64,000 nucleotides of DNA from DATBAX01 sp963723765 (GCA_963723765.1 CAVRSD010000003.1:930001-994000), one strand, 5' to 3'; counted from the first letter of the stretch, positions 26,880 to 35,880 are shown. Numbers and translations are program-made. The notes: generated from the letters alone by a model not told the origin.

Positions 26880-27845
26880 TCAACTTTTAGAGCCTCTTTC
26901 CGCCCACTTCCAGGCGGTCGAAACAATTTCTTCGAATGATCGCTTGGCTTCCCAGTTCAACAATTTCTTCGCGAGCGAAGGATCTGCCACCAACTCCGGC
27001 GGATCACCTGCCCGGCGCGGGGCCATGCGAATCGGTACTTTATGGCCTGCCACATGTTCAATCGTGGAGACCACTTCCTTGACCGAAACCCCGTGCCCGG
27101 TGCCCAGGTTCACTTGCGCCGATTTCCCGCACGCTAGATATTCCACCCCCATCACATGCGCATCAGCCAGATCATTCACGTGAATGTAGTCGCGGATGCA
27201 TGTTCCATCCGGGGTCGGATAATCGTCTCCGAAAATATCCAATGCAGGGCGCTTGCCCTTGATTGCCTCAAAGACCGACGGGATTAAATGAGTCTCCGGT
27301 ACGTGCATCTCCCCGATGGTGCCACCTTCGTCCGCACCCGCCGCATTGAAATAGCGGAAGGCCACAAAATGCGTGCCATAGGCGCGGTCGTAAGCTTCCA
27401 GAGCATTTTCGAACGCCAACTTGGTCGCGCCGTAAGGATTCACCGGCACCCGTGGATTGTCTTCCGTAATCGGCACCTTCACCGGATTTCCATAGACTGC
27501 GCAGGTTGACGAGAAAATGAATTTTCTAACTTTGGAATCGACGACGGCATTCAGCAGCGCAAGACTGCCTTCCACATTGTTATGAAAATACTTGCGTGGA
27601 TTCTCTACCGATTCGCCGACATACGCATACGCCGCAAAGTGCATGACTGCGTCCACCCGCTTTAACACTTTGGCAAGTTTTGCGCCATCGAACAAATCGC
27701 CGACGATCAGTTCGAACCCATCCGCCAGAACTTTGTGTCCGGTCGAAAGATCGTCGTAAATGATGGCCTCATACCCTTTGCGCCTAAGCGCGTGCGCCGT
27801 ATGACTCCCAATGTATCCTGCGCCTCCGACCACTAAGACAGCCAC
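26880..27845 (-). CDS. galE: UDP-glucose 4-epimerase
   Basis: 321-residue extended short-chain dehydrogenase that interconverts UDP-glucose and UDP-galactose using bound NAD. The Rossmann motif GGAGYIGSH lies at residues 7-15, the catalytic SSTCAVYG with YGATK (YxxxK) around 120-145, and the sugar-binding FNAAGAD near 170. The start is GTG 27845 with GGGAGGG 6 bases upstream. Supplies galactose-containing surface polysaccharide precursors. Neighbouring genes are unrelated. Confidence 0.93.
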   Translation of the reverse strand: MAVLVVGGAGYIGSHTAHALRRKGYEAIIYDDLSTGHKVLADGFELIVGDLFDGAKLAKVLKRVDAVMHFAAYAYVGESVENPRKYFHNNVEGSLALLNAVVDSKVRKFIFSSTCAVYGNPVKVPITEDNPRVPVNPYGATKLAFENALEAYDRAYGTHFVAFRYFNAAGADEGGTIGEMHVPETHLIPSVFEAIKGKRPALDIFGDDYPTPDGTCIRDYIHVNDLADAHVMGVEYLACGKSAQVNLGTGHGVSVKEVVSTIEHVAGHKVPIRMAPRRAGDPPELVADPSLAKKLLNWEAKRSFEEIVSTAWKWAERGSKS

Positions 27846-27884
27846 TCATACCCTCCCAATGGAACGCGTACACCTTCCCAGCTA

Positions 27885-28265
27885 CTATTCGCCGGTTAGA
27901 AATTTAAACTGCTCTTTCGATAACGGGACTACGCTGAGTCTTCCCTGTCGCACCAGCGGCGAATCTGCAAAAAGTTTGTGCGCTTTGACTTCGGCCAGGG
28001 TCACCGGCCTCGCCACCGGCTTCCCTGCTTTGATTTTCACCTGTGGGTTCTTCGCATCAGATGTGTCCACAGAAACCACGGACGCCGTGCCGACCGCACT
28101 CTTTTCTTCCCCGGTGTGATAGATCACCAGCCGGTCGTCAGCTTTCATCTCGCGCAAATGTTTTAGCGCTACGGGGTTGGATACGCCGTCCCAGGTAGTG
28201 GCCTTGTCACGCTGCAGATCGGCAAAAGAATACGTGGAGGGTTCAGTTTTGAGAAGATAATCCAT
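27885..28265 (-). CDS. EVE-domain protein (YTH/PUA-like fold)
   Basis: 126 residues from ATG 28265 (MDYLLKTEPSTYSFADLQRD). EVE-domain signatures are the N-terminal YLLKTEP, TTWDGVSNPVALKHLREMK and DRLVIYHTGEEKSAVG. The family binds modified nucleobases in DNA or RNA and is often linked to restriction or RNA-modification contexts; here no such neighbour is present. It lies between galE and the small secreted protein on the same strand. A long imperfect inverted repeat lies immediately upstream. Confidence 0.88.
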   Translation of the reverse strand: MDYLLKTEPSTYSFADLQRDKATTWDGVSNPVALKHLREMKADDRLVIYHTGEEKSAVGTASVVSVDTSDAKNPQVKIKAGKPVARPVTLAEVKAHKLFADSPLVRQGRLSVVPLSKEQFKFLTGE

Positions 28266-28272
28266 AGTGCTT

Positions 28273-28377
28273 TCAGATTGTAGATTGTCGATTTCAGATT
28301 GGGAAATCCAATACGTTGTTTGGCCTTGGACCTCGGTATTCAAATCTGCAATCTGAAATCCAAAATCTACAATCGCT
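28273..28377. repeat. Imperfect inverted repeat upstream of the EVE gene
   Basis: AGATTGTAGATTGTCGATTT at about 28273 is mirrored by AAATCCAAAATCTACAATC at about 28359-28377, with TTTCAGATT / AATCTGAAA inside. The pair can form a long stem in the gap between two minus-strand genes. It resembles the short palindromic elements elsewhere in the window in architecture but not in sequence. Confidence 0.55.
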
Positions 28378-28379
28378 TT

Positions 28380-28838
28380 CTATTTCGGTTTTTCACTTGA
28401 ATCTGGCGTCGGCGCCGGTGCGGCATTTCCACCATCCTTCGCATCATTGGGATGGTCTTCATAAATGGAATACATTCTCGTTGGCCGTTTGAGCTTTACC
28501 GTAATTTCCGTCGTCGGCTGGTTAACGTCGTAATCCCCGCCGAAAGTCTGAAAACCCTGGATCAGTACCTGCACCCGTAACTTGCCATAAGGGATGCCGT
28601 CGAAGCTGGCCTTGCCGTCGCCATCGGTCTTGAGTTCCAGCCCACCTTTTTCCTGTTTTCCGTTCTTCGCCACAGGATGCATGACGACCGCTGCATTGCG
28701 AATCGGCTTGCCGTTGTAGTCTCGGACCACTACAAAGTGTATCTCTGACGATAGAAGCTCGTCTGGAGACCCGCTCTGGGCCCAAACTCCAGCCGCTAGC
28801 ACGAACACCGCAACCGTCGCAAACCAAAGCTTTTTCAT
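28380..28838 (-). CDS. Secreted protein with carboxypeptidase regulatory-like domain
   Basis: 152 residues with a clear signal peptide (MKKLWFATVAVFVLAAGVWA, cleavage before QSG). The mature part is a transthyretin-like beta-sandwich, of the kind often joined to TonB receptors in Acidobacteriota: FVVVRDYNGKPIRNAAVVMH, KTDGDGKASFDGIPYGKLRV, and a final strand TEITVKLKRP. A Pro/Ala/Asp-rich tail follows. GAGG lies 6 bases before ATG. Probably an extracytoplasmic binding or scaffolding module; function unknown. Confidence 0.75.
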   Translation of the reverse strand: MKKLWFATVAVFVLAAGVWAQSGSPDELLSSEIHFVVVRDYNGKPIRNAAVVMHPVAKNGKQEKGGLELKTDGDGKASFDGIPYGKLRVQVLIQGFQTFGGDYDVNQPTTEITVKLKRPTRMYSIYEDHPNDAKDGGNAAPAPTPDSSEKPK

Positions 28839-28918
28839 AGAAAACCTCGAATTCGTCGTACTCTTGCCTGCAACTTATTAATTATAAAGCTTGTTACACG
28901 CTATGTGTTGCCATGCCC

Positions 28919-28947
28919 TTGACAACCATCCCACACTTTCCTACAAT
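28919..28947 (+). promoter_or_regulatory. Sigma70-type promoter of groESL
   Basis: TTGACA at 28919-28924 and TACAAT at 28942-28947 are separated by exactly 17 bases. The -10 element abuts the CIRCE operator, so repressor binding would block polymerase. Confidence 0.85.
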
Positions 28948-28973
28948 TAGCACTCACAAACAATGAGTGCTAA
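28947..28973 (+). promoter_or_regulatory. CIRCE operator (HrcA-binding)
   Basis: TTAGCACTC at 28947-28955, a 9-base spacer, then GAGTGCTAA at 28965-28973, which is a perfect match to the CIRCE consensus. It lies 88 bases before groES. It implies HrcA repression with heat-shock induction; hrcA is not in this window. Confidence 0.95.
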
Positions 28974-29061
28974 CAATCGGTTTAACAGATACAGCACCCA
29001 GTACATCGCTCAAATTTAACCCTCATCTTAACCGAAAAACGAACGAAAGGAGTCACAAAGC

Positions 29062-29391
29062 ATGGCTACGAAATTTACCCCACTGCACGACCGGGTTCTG
29101 GTACGGCGTGTAGAAGAAGTCGGCACCACTCGCGGCGGAATCATCATTCCGGACAGCGCCAAGGATAAACCACAAGAGGGCGAAATCATCTCCGTCGGAC
29201 GCGGCAAGAGCAACGACGAAGGCAAGACCTTCCCCCTCGCAGTCAAAGAGGGCGACCACATTCTGTTCGGCAAATACTCCGGCACCGAAATCAAGCTCGA
29301 TGGTGAAGATTTCATCATCATGCGTGAAGAGGAAGTCCTGGGCGTAATCACCGGCGCAGCCGTAGGCAAGAAAGAATTGTCCAAGCGCTAA
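29062..29391 (+). CDS. groES: Co-chaperonin GroES
   Basis: 10-kDa lid of the GroEL folding chamber; 109 residues. Family features are FTPLHDRVLVRRVEEVGTTR at the N-terminus, the mobile loop TRGGIIIPDSAKDKPQEG, and DGEDFIIMREEEVLGVI. The C-terminus is about ten residues longer than the E. coli protein. GAAAGGAG lies upstream of ATG. First gene of the CIRCE-controlled operon. Confidence 0.96.
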   Translation: MATKFTPLHDRVLVRRVEEVGTTRGGIIIPDSAKDKPQEGEIISVGRGKSNDEGKTFPLAVKEGDHILFGKYSGTEIKLDGEDFIIMREEEVLGVITGAAVGKKELSKR

Positions 29392-29471
29392 ATTTTAGGG
29401 CCTAGGTGTCCTCTGTGACCCTCAGTGCCCTCCGTGGTTAAAAGCATTTCAAAAAGAGGAGAAATAAGATT

Positions 29472-31144
29472 ATGGCAAAGCAAATCGTACACGGAGAAGA
29501 GTCGCGACAAGCGATCCTCCGCGGCGTGAACATTCTCGCCGACGCAGTCAAGGTGACGCTCGGTCCCAAGGGCCGCAACGTCGTCATTGAAAAGAAATTC
29601 GGTTCGCCGACCATCACCAAGGACGGCGTCACCGTAGCCAAGGAAATCGAATTGCAAGATTCGCACGAGAAAACATGGGCGCGCAGATGGTGAAGGAAGT
29701 CGCTTCCAAGACTTCTGACGTCGCCGGCGACGGCACCACCACCGCGACCGTTCTTGCCCAAGCGATCTATCGCGAAGGCGTGAAGACGGTTGCAGCAGGC
29801 GCCAATCCAATGGCCCTGAAGCGTGGCATTGAACGCGCAATCGGCGTGATCTGCGGCGCAATCGACAAGAAGACTGGCGAGCGCGGCAAGGGCGAACTGG
29901 ACAAACTGTCCAAGCCCGTCACCGGCGACATGATTGCCCAGGTGGGCACCATCTCCGCCAACAATGATGAGACCATCGGCAAGATCATTGCCGAGGCCAT
30001 GAAGAAGGTCGGCAAGGACGGCGTCATCACCGTCGAAGAGTCCAAGACCCTCGAAACCCAGCTGGAAGTCGTGGAAGGCATGCAGTTCGACCGCGGCTAC
30101 CTCTCTCCTTACTTCGTTACCGATCCCGAGCGCATGGAATCGATCCAGGAAAACGCCTACATCCTGATCCACGAAAAGAAAATCAGCTCCATGAAAGACC
30201 TGCTCCCGTTGCTCGAGCAGATCGCCAAGAGCGGCAAGCCGCTTTTGATCATCGCTGAGGATGTGGACGGCGAAGCACTCGCGACCCTGGTCGTGAACAA
30301 GCTGCGTGGCACGTTGCAAGTCTCTGCCGTCAAGGCGCCGGGCTTCGGCGACCGCCGCAAAGCCATGTTGCAGGACATTGCCACCCTCACCGGCGGCAAG
30401 GCCATCACCGAAGACCTGGGCATCAAATTAGAGAACGTCCAGATCGCGGACCTTGGCCAGGCGAAAAAGATCACCATCGACAAGGACAACACCACGGTGG
30501 TCGAAGGCAAAGGCAAGCACAGTGAGATCGAAGGCCGCGTGAAGGAAATTCGTGGTCAGATCGAAAAGACCACCAGCGACTACGACCGCGAGAAGTTGCA
30601 GGAGCGGTTGGCCAAGCTGGTCGGTGGCGTTGCGGTGATTAAAGTTGGAGCCGCAACCGAAACCGAAATGAAGGAAAAGAAAGCCCGTGTCGAAGACGCC
30701 ATGCACGCCACCCGTGCAGCCGTGGAAGAAGGCATTGTCCCCGGCGGCGGAGTCGCACTGGCCCGTAGCGCGAAGGCTCTCGACAGCTTGAAGCTCGAGG
30801 GAGATGAGCAGATTGGTGTCAACATCGTTCGACGCGCCATCCAGGAACCGCTGCGCCAGATCGCCGAGAATGCCGGCGAAGAAGGTGCAATCGTTCTGGG
30901 CAAAGTGCTCGACTCGAAAGACGCCAACTTCGGCTACAACGCGTTCAGCAACGAATACGAAGACCTGGTAAAAGCAGGCGTGCTCGACCCGACAAAGGTC
31001 GTCCGCACCGCTCTGCAAAATGCCGGATCGATCGCCTCGTTGATGCTGACCACCGAAGCCCTGGTTGCGGACATCCCTGAAGAGAAAAAGGGAGCTCCCG
31101 CAGGCGGCGGACACGGCGGCGGCGGTATGGACGGAATGTACTAA
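29472..31144 (+). CDS. groEL: Chaperonin GroEL, frameshifted near codon 65
   Basis: 60-kDa chaperonin. The first frame runs from ATG 29472 (GAGGAG upstream) through LGPKGRNVVIEKKFGSPTIT to EIELQDSHE and then goes astray to a stop at 29693. The second frame resumes as MGAQMVKEVASKTSDVAGDG (from 29675) and runs to 31144, ending in the GGHGGGGMDGMY tail. The break is in an A4 run (GAGAAAACATGG at about 29668-29679), where ENMGAQ is expected; either one A is missing or two are extra. Apart from this the protein is complete, including the ATPase motif GDGTTTATVL. Since groEL is essential, a sequence error is the likeliest cause. The 80-base groES-groEL gap contains a CCTCTGTGACCCTCAGTGCC stretch. 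Confidence 0.93.
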
Positions 31145-31189
31145 GAAGCTGCGTGGGCTTCGGCTCTCAGCCGTCAGCTTTTAGCTGGA

Positions 31190-31214
31190 TCAAAAGCCCC
31201 GCTCGCAAGAGTGG
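31190..31214 (+). terminator. Intrinsic terminator of groESL
   Basis: The stem AAAAGCCCC / GGGGCTTTT with a short loop around CGCAAGAGT is followed by a run of T, 45 bases after the groEL stop. Confidence 0.85.
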
Positions 31215-31243
31215 GGCTTTTTTAAAGCTTCCAAATTAATAAC

Positions 31244-31288
31244 CCTTGTCATTCCGCAGCGACATCGGAGCGGAGGAATCTGCTTTTA
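31244..31288. repeat. Left inverted arm of the GIY-YIG unit
   Basis: TTGTCATTCCG, 17 variable bases, then AGGAATCTGCT. It is the inverted partner of the arm at 31611-31653, with the same outer blocks and the same 17-base interior length. The nuclease stop codon (TGA within GGAATGACAA on the minus strand) lies inside this arm. Confidence 0.85.
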
Positions 31289-31596
31289 TCCATAACTGCG
31301 GGCTTGCCCCAATCGGCTGCCAGGTCTTCCCATGTAGGATTGTCTACCTCGATCAACTTCACTTTTCTTTCTCGCCGCCATTTTTTGAGTTCGGTCTCGC
31401 GGGCGATGGCGTTATTCACGTATTGGAATACCTCGAAGTACACCAGTCGATCCACACGATATTTTTGTGTGAAGCCTACCGTCTCACCCGCCTTATGCTG
31501 TAGCACTCGCGACATGAGAAAGCCAGTGACGCCAATGTAGAGCACACGGCTTTTACTGGCTAAGATATAAACGTAGTAACGCTTCTCGCCTCGCAT
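31249..31596 (-). CDS. GIY-YIG nuclease-family protein, bracketed by inverted repeat arms
   Basis: 115 residues with a stand-alone GIY-YIG domain: YYVYIL at residues 7-12 (the GIY position), LYIGVTG at 19-25 (YIG), Arg30, the conserved catalytic Glu67 in NAIARETELKKWRRERK, and Asn86. It resembles the short UPF0213/YhbQ-like group. The last 13 residues (DKSRFLRSDVAAE) and the stop are encoded by the left repeat arm, so this tail is repeat-derived. A mirror-image arm lies 15 bases upstream of the start. The substrate is unknown. The layout suggests a nuclease linked to a dispersed palindromic element (inference). Confidence 0.85.
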   Translation of the reverse strand: MRGEKRYYVYILASKSRVLYIGVTGFLMSRVLQHKAGETVGFTQKYRVDRLVYFEVFQYVNNAIARETELKKWRRERKVKLIEVDNPTWEDLAADWGKPAVMDKSRFLRSDVAAE

Positions 31597-31610
31597 ACGC
31601 CTCCCGCAAA

Positions 31611-31653
31611 CCAGCAGATTCCTCTTGGGCTACGCCCATTCGGAATGACAAGA
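31611..31653. repeat. Right inverted arm of the GIY-YIG unit
   Basis: AGCAGATTCCT, 17 bases, CGGAATGACAA: the reverse complement arrangement of 31244-31288. Together the two arms enclose the GIY-YIG gene in a unit of about 410 bases. Confidence 0.85.
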
Positions 31654-31725
31654 TTTAAAGGAAAGCCTAAAGGGTCGGAGACTCGCTGTCAGTGACGGTT
31701 GTCACAAAGCACAGGCGGCCGATAT

Positions 31726-31995
31726 TCAAATCCCGAATCTCTCCGCCGCCCTCGCCCTCGCCCTGGCGGCTTCTTCTTCTCGATTCTTTGGCGGGGCGGT
31801 GGTTTCAAGCGATCGCAGAAGACGCAGCGAGATGCCGGCAACTTCATCGATGGCTGCCAGAAACGCGTCCTCGTTGGCCTTCGACGGCTTGTTAAAGCCG
31901 GTGATTTTTCTTACGAATTGTAGCGACGCTGCTCGCACTTCATCGTCCGTAACTGGGGGATCGAAGTTAAAGAGAGTTTTGATATTTCGGCACAT
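31726..31995 (-). CDS. DUF2277 family protein
   Basis: 89 residues from ATG 31995. The start MCRNIKTLFNFDPPVTDDEV and the segment QFVRKITGFNKPSKANEDAF are characteristic of DUF2277, a small helical family of unknown function. The C-terminus is a basic/acidic helix (NREEEAARARARAAERFG). No signal peptide or metal motif. Apparently monocistronic. Confidence 0.88.
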   Translation of the reverse strand: MCRNIKTLFNFDPPVTDDEVRAASLQFVRKITGFNKPSKANEDAFLAAIDEVAGISLRLLRSLETTAPPKNREEEAARARARAAERFGI

Positions 31996-32134
31996 GACTA
32001 TGACCTCGGCGTGAACAAACAAGCGACCCGAAAGACGTCTCATCCATTCGGGCAGATTTATTTTAGCAATCCGGAACCCATCGTGGCGAGGACACACGTC
32101 TCGCTACACTGCTGCCACATCCAAGGTTTTAGGG

Positions 32135-33448
32135 CTAATGGCGAATAAAGAACTGTTGCTTGTCGACATTGGCGGGCACGGCCACGTCGAAGAAGCCGAC
32201 CATCATTTCGTTGTAGGTTTGATCGCCCCAGGTCACGGCGCTATCGGGATCGGGATTGTGCTGGTTGTGGCGGGAGTTGTCGTACCAGGCCACAGCTTGG
32301 AGATCCGTGCCTGCCTTGAGATAGCGGGGCTTTGCCAGCCGGTAACTTAGCTGCCAGTAGAAGTCATAGTTCACTTTAAGCAAAGTCTCAATGCTCTTAT
32401 CAGGACGGACAATGTTGTATTCGAAGCGCTTGCCCCGCAAATGCATATGCGGGAAGAAGCTGAGTAACGTGGCATCATTGGGCAAAGTCCCGTGGACTTC
32501 TACCCGATAATTCTCCGCACCCGGCGGAATGGGAATGGTGTCGTGATCATTGGCTAGCTGCAAAGTGAGCACTCGCTGTTTCGGAGGCTGTTTGGCAAAG
32601 ACCATCCCAATGCTGGTCTGATCGCTGGCTGCGCGGCCGTTGGTGGTGTAGTGCATCTGGAAAACCAGATCGGAGTGCGCGGGAATAAACTTCGCCATGC
32701 CATTCGGCCATTGGTCGGGAGAACTTCCCGGCGCATAGACGAGCAGCATGTCGGTGTCCGTCTCATGGGCCTGGTGACGAAGCTTTTCGTCTTTCAAACT
32801 CGTCGCAGTGAATGGCACACCCAGCGGGGCACCGCGCAGCCATTTGGAATCCGGTGGGCGAATGTAGATAACCGCGTGATGAACATGCATACGACTGGAC
32901 GGGCGCACCTCCGACATCTGTACCCATTTATCCTCGGTGAAATCTGTGGGCACGATTTGGTAGGTGTATTCAACGTCTCCGGTCGCAGGGATCGCGACTG
33001 GCTGGGGCATTTTCAAAACTAGATCCGGCTGTGCGATGGTCCATCCCGCAGCCCAACGTGGTGCTGGAGGGGCATCGGAGGGACTACCCGCCGGCGCCTT
33101 TGCGTCCACCCAGGACGAGATGGTTGAGATTTCCTCTGCGGTGAGCGAAATATCATTCGAAAAATGTCCGCAACAGGGATCGGCGAACCAGGGTGGCATT
33201 CTTTTCGCGCGGACGGCATCTTTGATTTGATCCGTCCATGAATTTGCCTGTTCATAGGTCACGAGCGAGAATGGCGCGATTTCTCCTGGTCGATGACAAA
33301 CCTGGCAATGTTGCTGAAGGATGGGCAAAACGTCTTGATAAAAAGTTGGCACGGCGAGCTTGGCAGCCGGGTCGGGAGGGGCGGCATGCACCAACGCGAC
33401 ACTCATTGCCGCAAGGACGAGAAGGCTGCCAACGAGGGAACGAAACAC
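32135..33448 (-). CDS. Secreted haem-binding protein with Cu type II monooxygenase-like domain
   Basis: 437 residues with a signal peptide (LVGSLLVLAAMSVALVHA). An N-terminal c-type haem motif CQVCH lies at 48-52 within a cytochrome-like domain (about 35-120), followed by a region resembling the ascorbate-dependent copper type II monooxygenases. Possible copper ligands are HVHHAVIYI near 200 and HMHLRGKRFEYN near 345. The start is GTG 33448 with GAGGG 4-5 bases upstream. It is probably a periplasmic or outer-membrane redox enzyme joining electron entry and a copper centre on one chain. The substrate is unknown, and classical monooxygenase activity is not assured. Confidence 0.75.
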   Translation of the reverse strand: MFRSLVGSLLVLAAMSVALVHAAPPDPAAKLAVPTFYQDVLPILQQHCQVCHRPGEIAPFSLVTYEQANSWTDQIKDAVRAKRMPPWFADPCCGHFSNDISLTAEEISTISSWVDAKAPAGSPSDAPPAPRWAAGWTIAQPDLVLKMPQPVAIPATGDVEYTYQIVPTDFTEDKWVQMSEVRPSSRMHVHHAVIYIRPPDSKWLRGAPLGVPFTATSLKDEKLRHQAHETDTDMLLVYAPGSSPDQWPNGMAKFIPAHSDLVFQMHYTTNGRAASDQTSIGMVFAKQPPKQRVLTLQLANDHDTIPIPPGAENYRVEVHGTLPNDATLLSFFPHMHLRGKRFEYNIVRPDKSIETLLKVNYDFYWQLSYRLAKPRYLKAGTDLQAVAWYDNSRHNQHNPDPDSAVTWGDQTYNEMMVGFFDVAVPANVDKQQFFIRH

Positions 33449-33588
33449 GATACCCTCAGTATCCCTTGTGGTTGTCGACTACGGCAAGCAGCGGTTGAAA
33501 GTTTTCCCTATCACCGCCGAGATCGCTGAGACGCCGAGATATCTGGATAAAAAACAGGTCCTATCTCCGCTGTCTTTGGCTATCCTTG

Positions 33589-34086
33589 CTATCTTTGGCA
33601 GAGCTGTTTGGCAAACGATTCTACCCATTCGAACTGCGCCCCAGTATCGGGGACATGACAGCCCCGCACCTGGCGAATTTGGTTAAAGGCGTCAATCGCT
33701 GACCTCCCGTGGATGACTAAAACACAGGCGGCCATCAGGCTCGAACGGCCAATGCCAGCGAAGCAGTGAATGACAATGGCTTTGCCTGCCTTTAGCTCCT
33801 GTTCAAGCTTTCCAGCGAAATCAGCGACGGCGGTGTGCGAAGAAGGAACGTCATGGTCTTTGATAGGAAAAGATCGATATTCGATACCGTGGGCTGCGCA
33901 AAATTCAGGTTCTTGTGAAAGATCAAGGTCGGCAATTTCCCCAGGGGTCAGCAAAGATACAAGAATGTCTACGCTTTCAGTTTGTAAAGCGCGAATCTCA
34001 TCCTGCAAACACTTCCCTCCTTGGGGGCAAGGCATGATCGCGAGATGCAGCGGTCCCGAGCCGGTGACCCAATAAATGCTTTCCAT
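33589..34086 (-). CDS. Dual-specificity/CDKN3-like protein phosphatase
   Basis: 165 residues from ATG 34086. The PTP loop is HCFAGIGRSS at 107-116 (Cys108 nucleophile, Arg114), and a candidate general-acid aspartate lies in KDHDVPS (77-81). MPCPQGGKCLQDEI near the N-terminus is typical of the bacterial CDKN3-like group. An in-frame TTG ten codons earlier lacks a better ribosome-binding site. It is a soluble phosphatase; the substrate (protein, inositide or nucleotide) is unknown. It follows gpmI's stop on the same side, 34 bases away. Confidence 0.85.
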   Translation of the reverse strand: MESIYWVTGSGPLHLAIMPCPQGGKCLQDEIRALQTESVDILVSLLTPGEIADLDLSQEPEFCAAHGIEYRSFPIKDHDVPSSHTAVADFAGKLEQELKAGKAIVIHCFAGIGRSSLMAACVLVIHGRSAIDAFNQIRQVRGCHVPDTGAQFEWVESFAKQLCQR

Positions 34087-34119
34087 GGTGAAAATGGCTA
34101 CTATGCCTCGAACCAATCT

Positions 34120-35736
34120 TCAGTTTTGTTTCAGCCAGCTTCGCAGATCCTGTCCCGTCATTTCTTTCGGCTCGTCAAGGCCCAGCATCCCAAGAACGTC
34201 GGCGAAATATCACGCAAGGAGCCGCCGGGCTTGAGCGTAAATTCTTGCCGTTTTCCGCGACCACGATAAAGGGCACCGGGTTCGTGGTATGCGCGGTGTG
34301 CGGGCCGCCAGTGACGGGATCGATCATCATCTCGGCATTGCCGTGGTCGGCGGTGATGAGCATGGCTCCGCCTTTGGCACGGACCGCCAGTTCGATACGG
34401 CCCAGACAGGCGTCCACAGTTTCGACCGCCTTGACGGTGGGCTCGATCTTGCCGGAATGGCCGACCATGTCAGCATTGGCGAAATTCACGATGATGACAT
34501 CGAAAGTTCCGTCTTCGACGGCTTTGATGACGGCATCGGCGATGCCCGGCGGCGCACATCTCCGGTTTCAAATCGTAAGTCGCAACTTTGTGGGACGGCA
34601 CCAGCACCCGGTCTTCTCCGGGAAACGGTTGCTCGACGCCGCCGTTGAAGAAATAGGTAACGTGCGCATATTTCTCGGTTTCCGCGACGCGCAGATTGCG
34701 CAAGATTCATCTGTCCCATGACATTGGCAAGAATGTTATTCATCGATTCCGGTGGGATCACCACTGGCAGGCTGAACTTTTTGTCGTACTGGGTCATGCA
34801 GACGTAGGACAGATTCTTGGGTATGCGGTCGCGAGGAATGGTGGCGTCGAGATCTCCGCGCCGGGAAGGTCGCGCCCGGCCTTGCTCGTTCAGGCCACTG
34901 TTGCGGGTGAGCGCGCGGGTGATCTGGCGGACGCGGTCGGCGCGAAAGTTGAAGCAGATGCAGGAATCGTCGTCGCGAATGGTGGCCAGCGGCTCGCCCG
35001 CGATTATCGACGCACACGAAGGGCACCACGAATTCGTCGGTCACGTCTTTGTTGTAAGAATCTTTCACACCCTGTACGGGGTCGACGAACTTGCCGCCTT
35101 CGCCTCGTCCGTTGACCATGGCGTTGTAGGCCTTGGCGATGCGTTCCCAGCGGCGGTCGCGGTCCATGGCGTAGTAGCGGCCGCTGACGCTGGCGATCTT
35201 GCCGGGTTGTATTCGCTGCATCTTCTGCTGCAGTTGCTCGAGATAGCCGGCGCCGTTGGTCGGCAGGGTGTCGCGTCCGTCCATGAAGGCGTGGACGAAG
35301 ACGCGGTCACACGCCTTGCATGTTTCGCCATCTTCAGAAGCGCATAGAGATGGGTCTGATAGGAATGCACGCCGCCGTCGGAAAGCAGGCCGAAAAGATG
35401 GAGGCGGCGCCCGCCGACTGCGCGCATTCTTCATGGCCTCGATCAGCACGGGATGCGAAAAGAATTCGCCGTTCTGGATCATCAGCTCGATGCGGGTAAT
35501 GTCCATGTGAACGATGCGCCCGGCGCCGATGTTCAGATGACCGACTTCGCTGTTGCCCATTTGCCCGTCGGGCAGGCCGACAAAGGGGCCGCTGGTGTGG
35601 ATCAGCGTGTTGGGATATTCGCGCAGCAGGCGATCGTAGGTCGGCTTGCGCGCAAGCGCGATCGCGTTGGCTTGGTTTCGGCGCGATATCCCCAGCCGTC
35701 GAGGATGATGAGGACCAGTGGTTTCGGACGAGGCAT
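34120..35736 (-). pseudogene. gpmI: 2,3-bisphosphoglycerate-independent phosphoglycerate mutase, multiply frameshifted
   Basis: Interconverts 3- and 2-phosphoglycerate with two Mn ions. Pieces of the protein are recognisable in order across all three minus-strand frames: MPRPKPLVLIILDGWGYRAE at the start, NAIALARKPTYDRLLREYPN, GQMGNSEVGHLNIGAGR with the catalytic serine, LHLFGLLSDGGVHSYQTH, RVFVHAFMDGRDTLP, DRIPKNLSYVCMTQYDKK, VEQPFPGEDRVLVPSHKVAT, MVGHSGKIEPTVKAVE, LITADHGNAEMM and MTGQDLRSWLKQN at the end. At least seven single-base shifts separate them, near 35670, 35430, 35318, 35017, 34705, 34548 and 34228, with another near 34203. The total span (about 539 codons) is normal. Insertions and deletions are mixed, which fits sequence error better than decay. 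Confidence 0.88.
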
Positions 35737-35880
35737 ATCAAGTAATTTATCATGGAGATAAGAAGTGCGGAGTCAGGCCTATAATTCCTTGTAACCAAAG
35801 CTGCTAGCTTCTAGCGACTGCTAACCGAGCTTGGGCTAGTGCTGAAACTAATAGCTCAGACTTTTAATGTGGAGAAATGA

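Noticed and set aside
29660..29700. Programmed ribosomal frameshift in groEL
   Set aside because: No canonical slippery heptamer or downstream structure for the needed shift, and GroEL is not known to use recoding; error is more likely.
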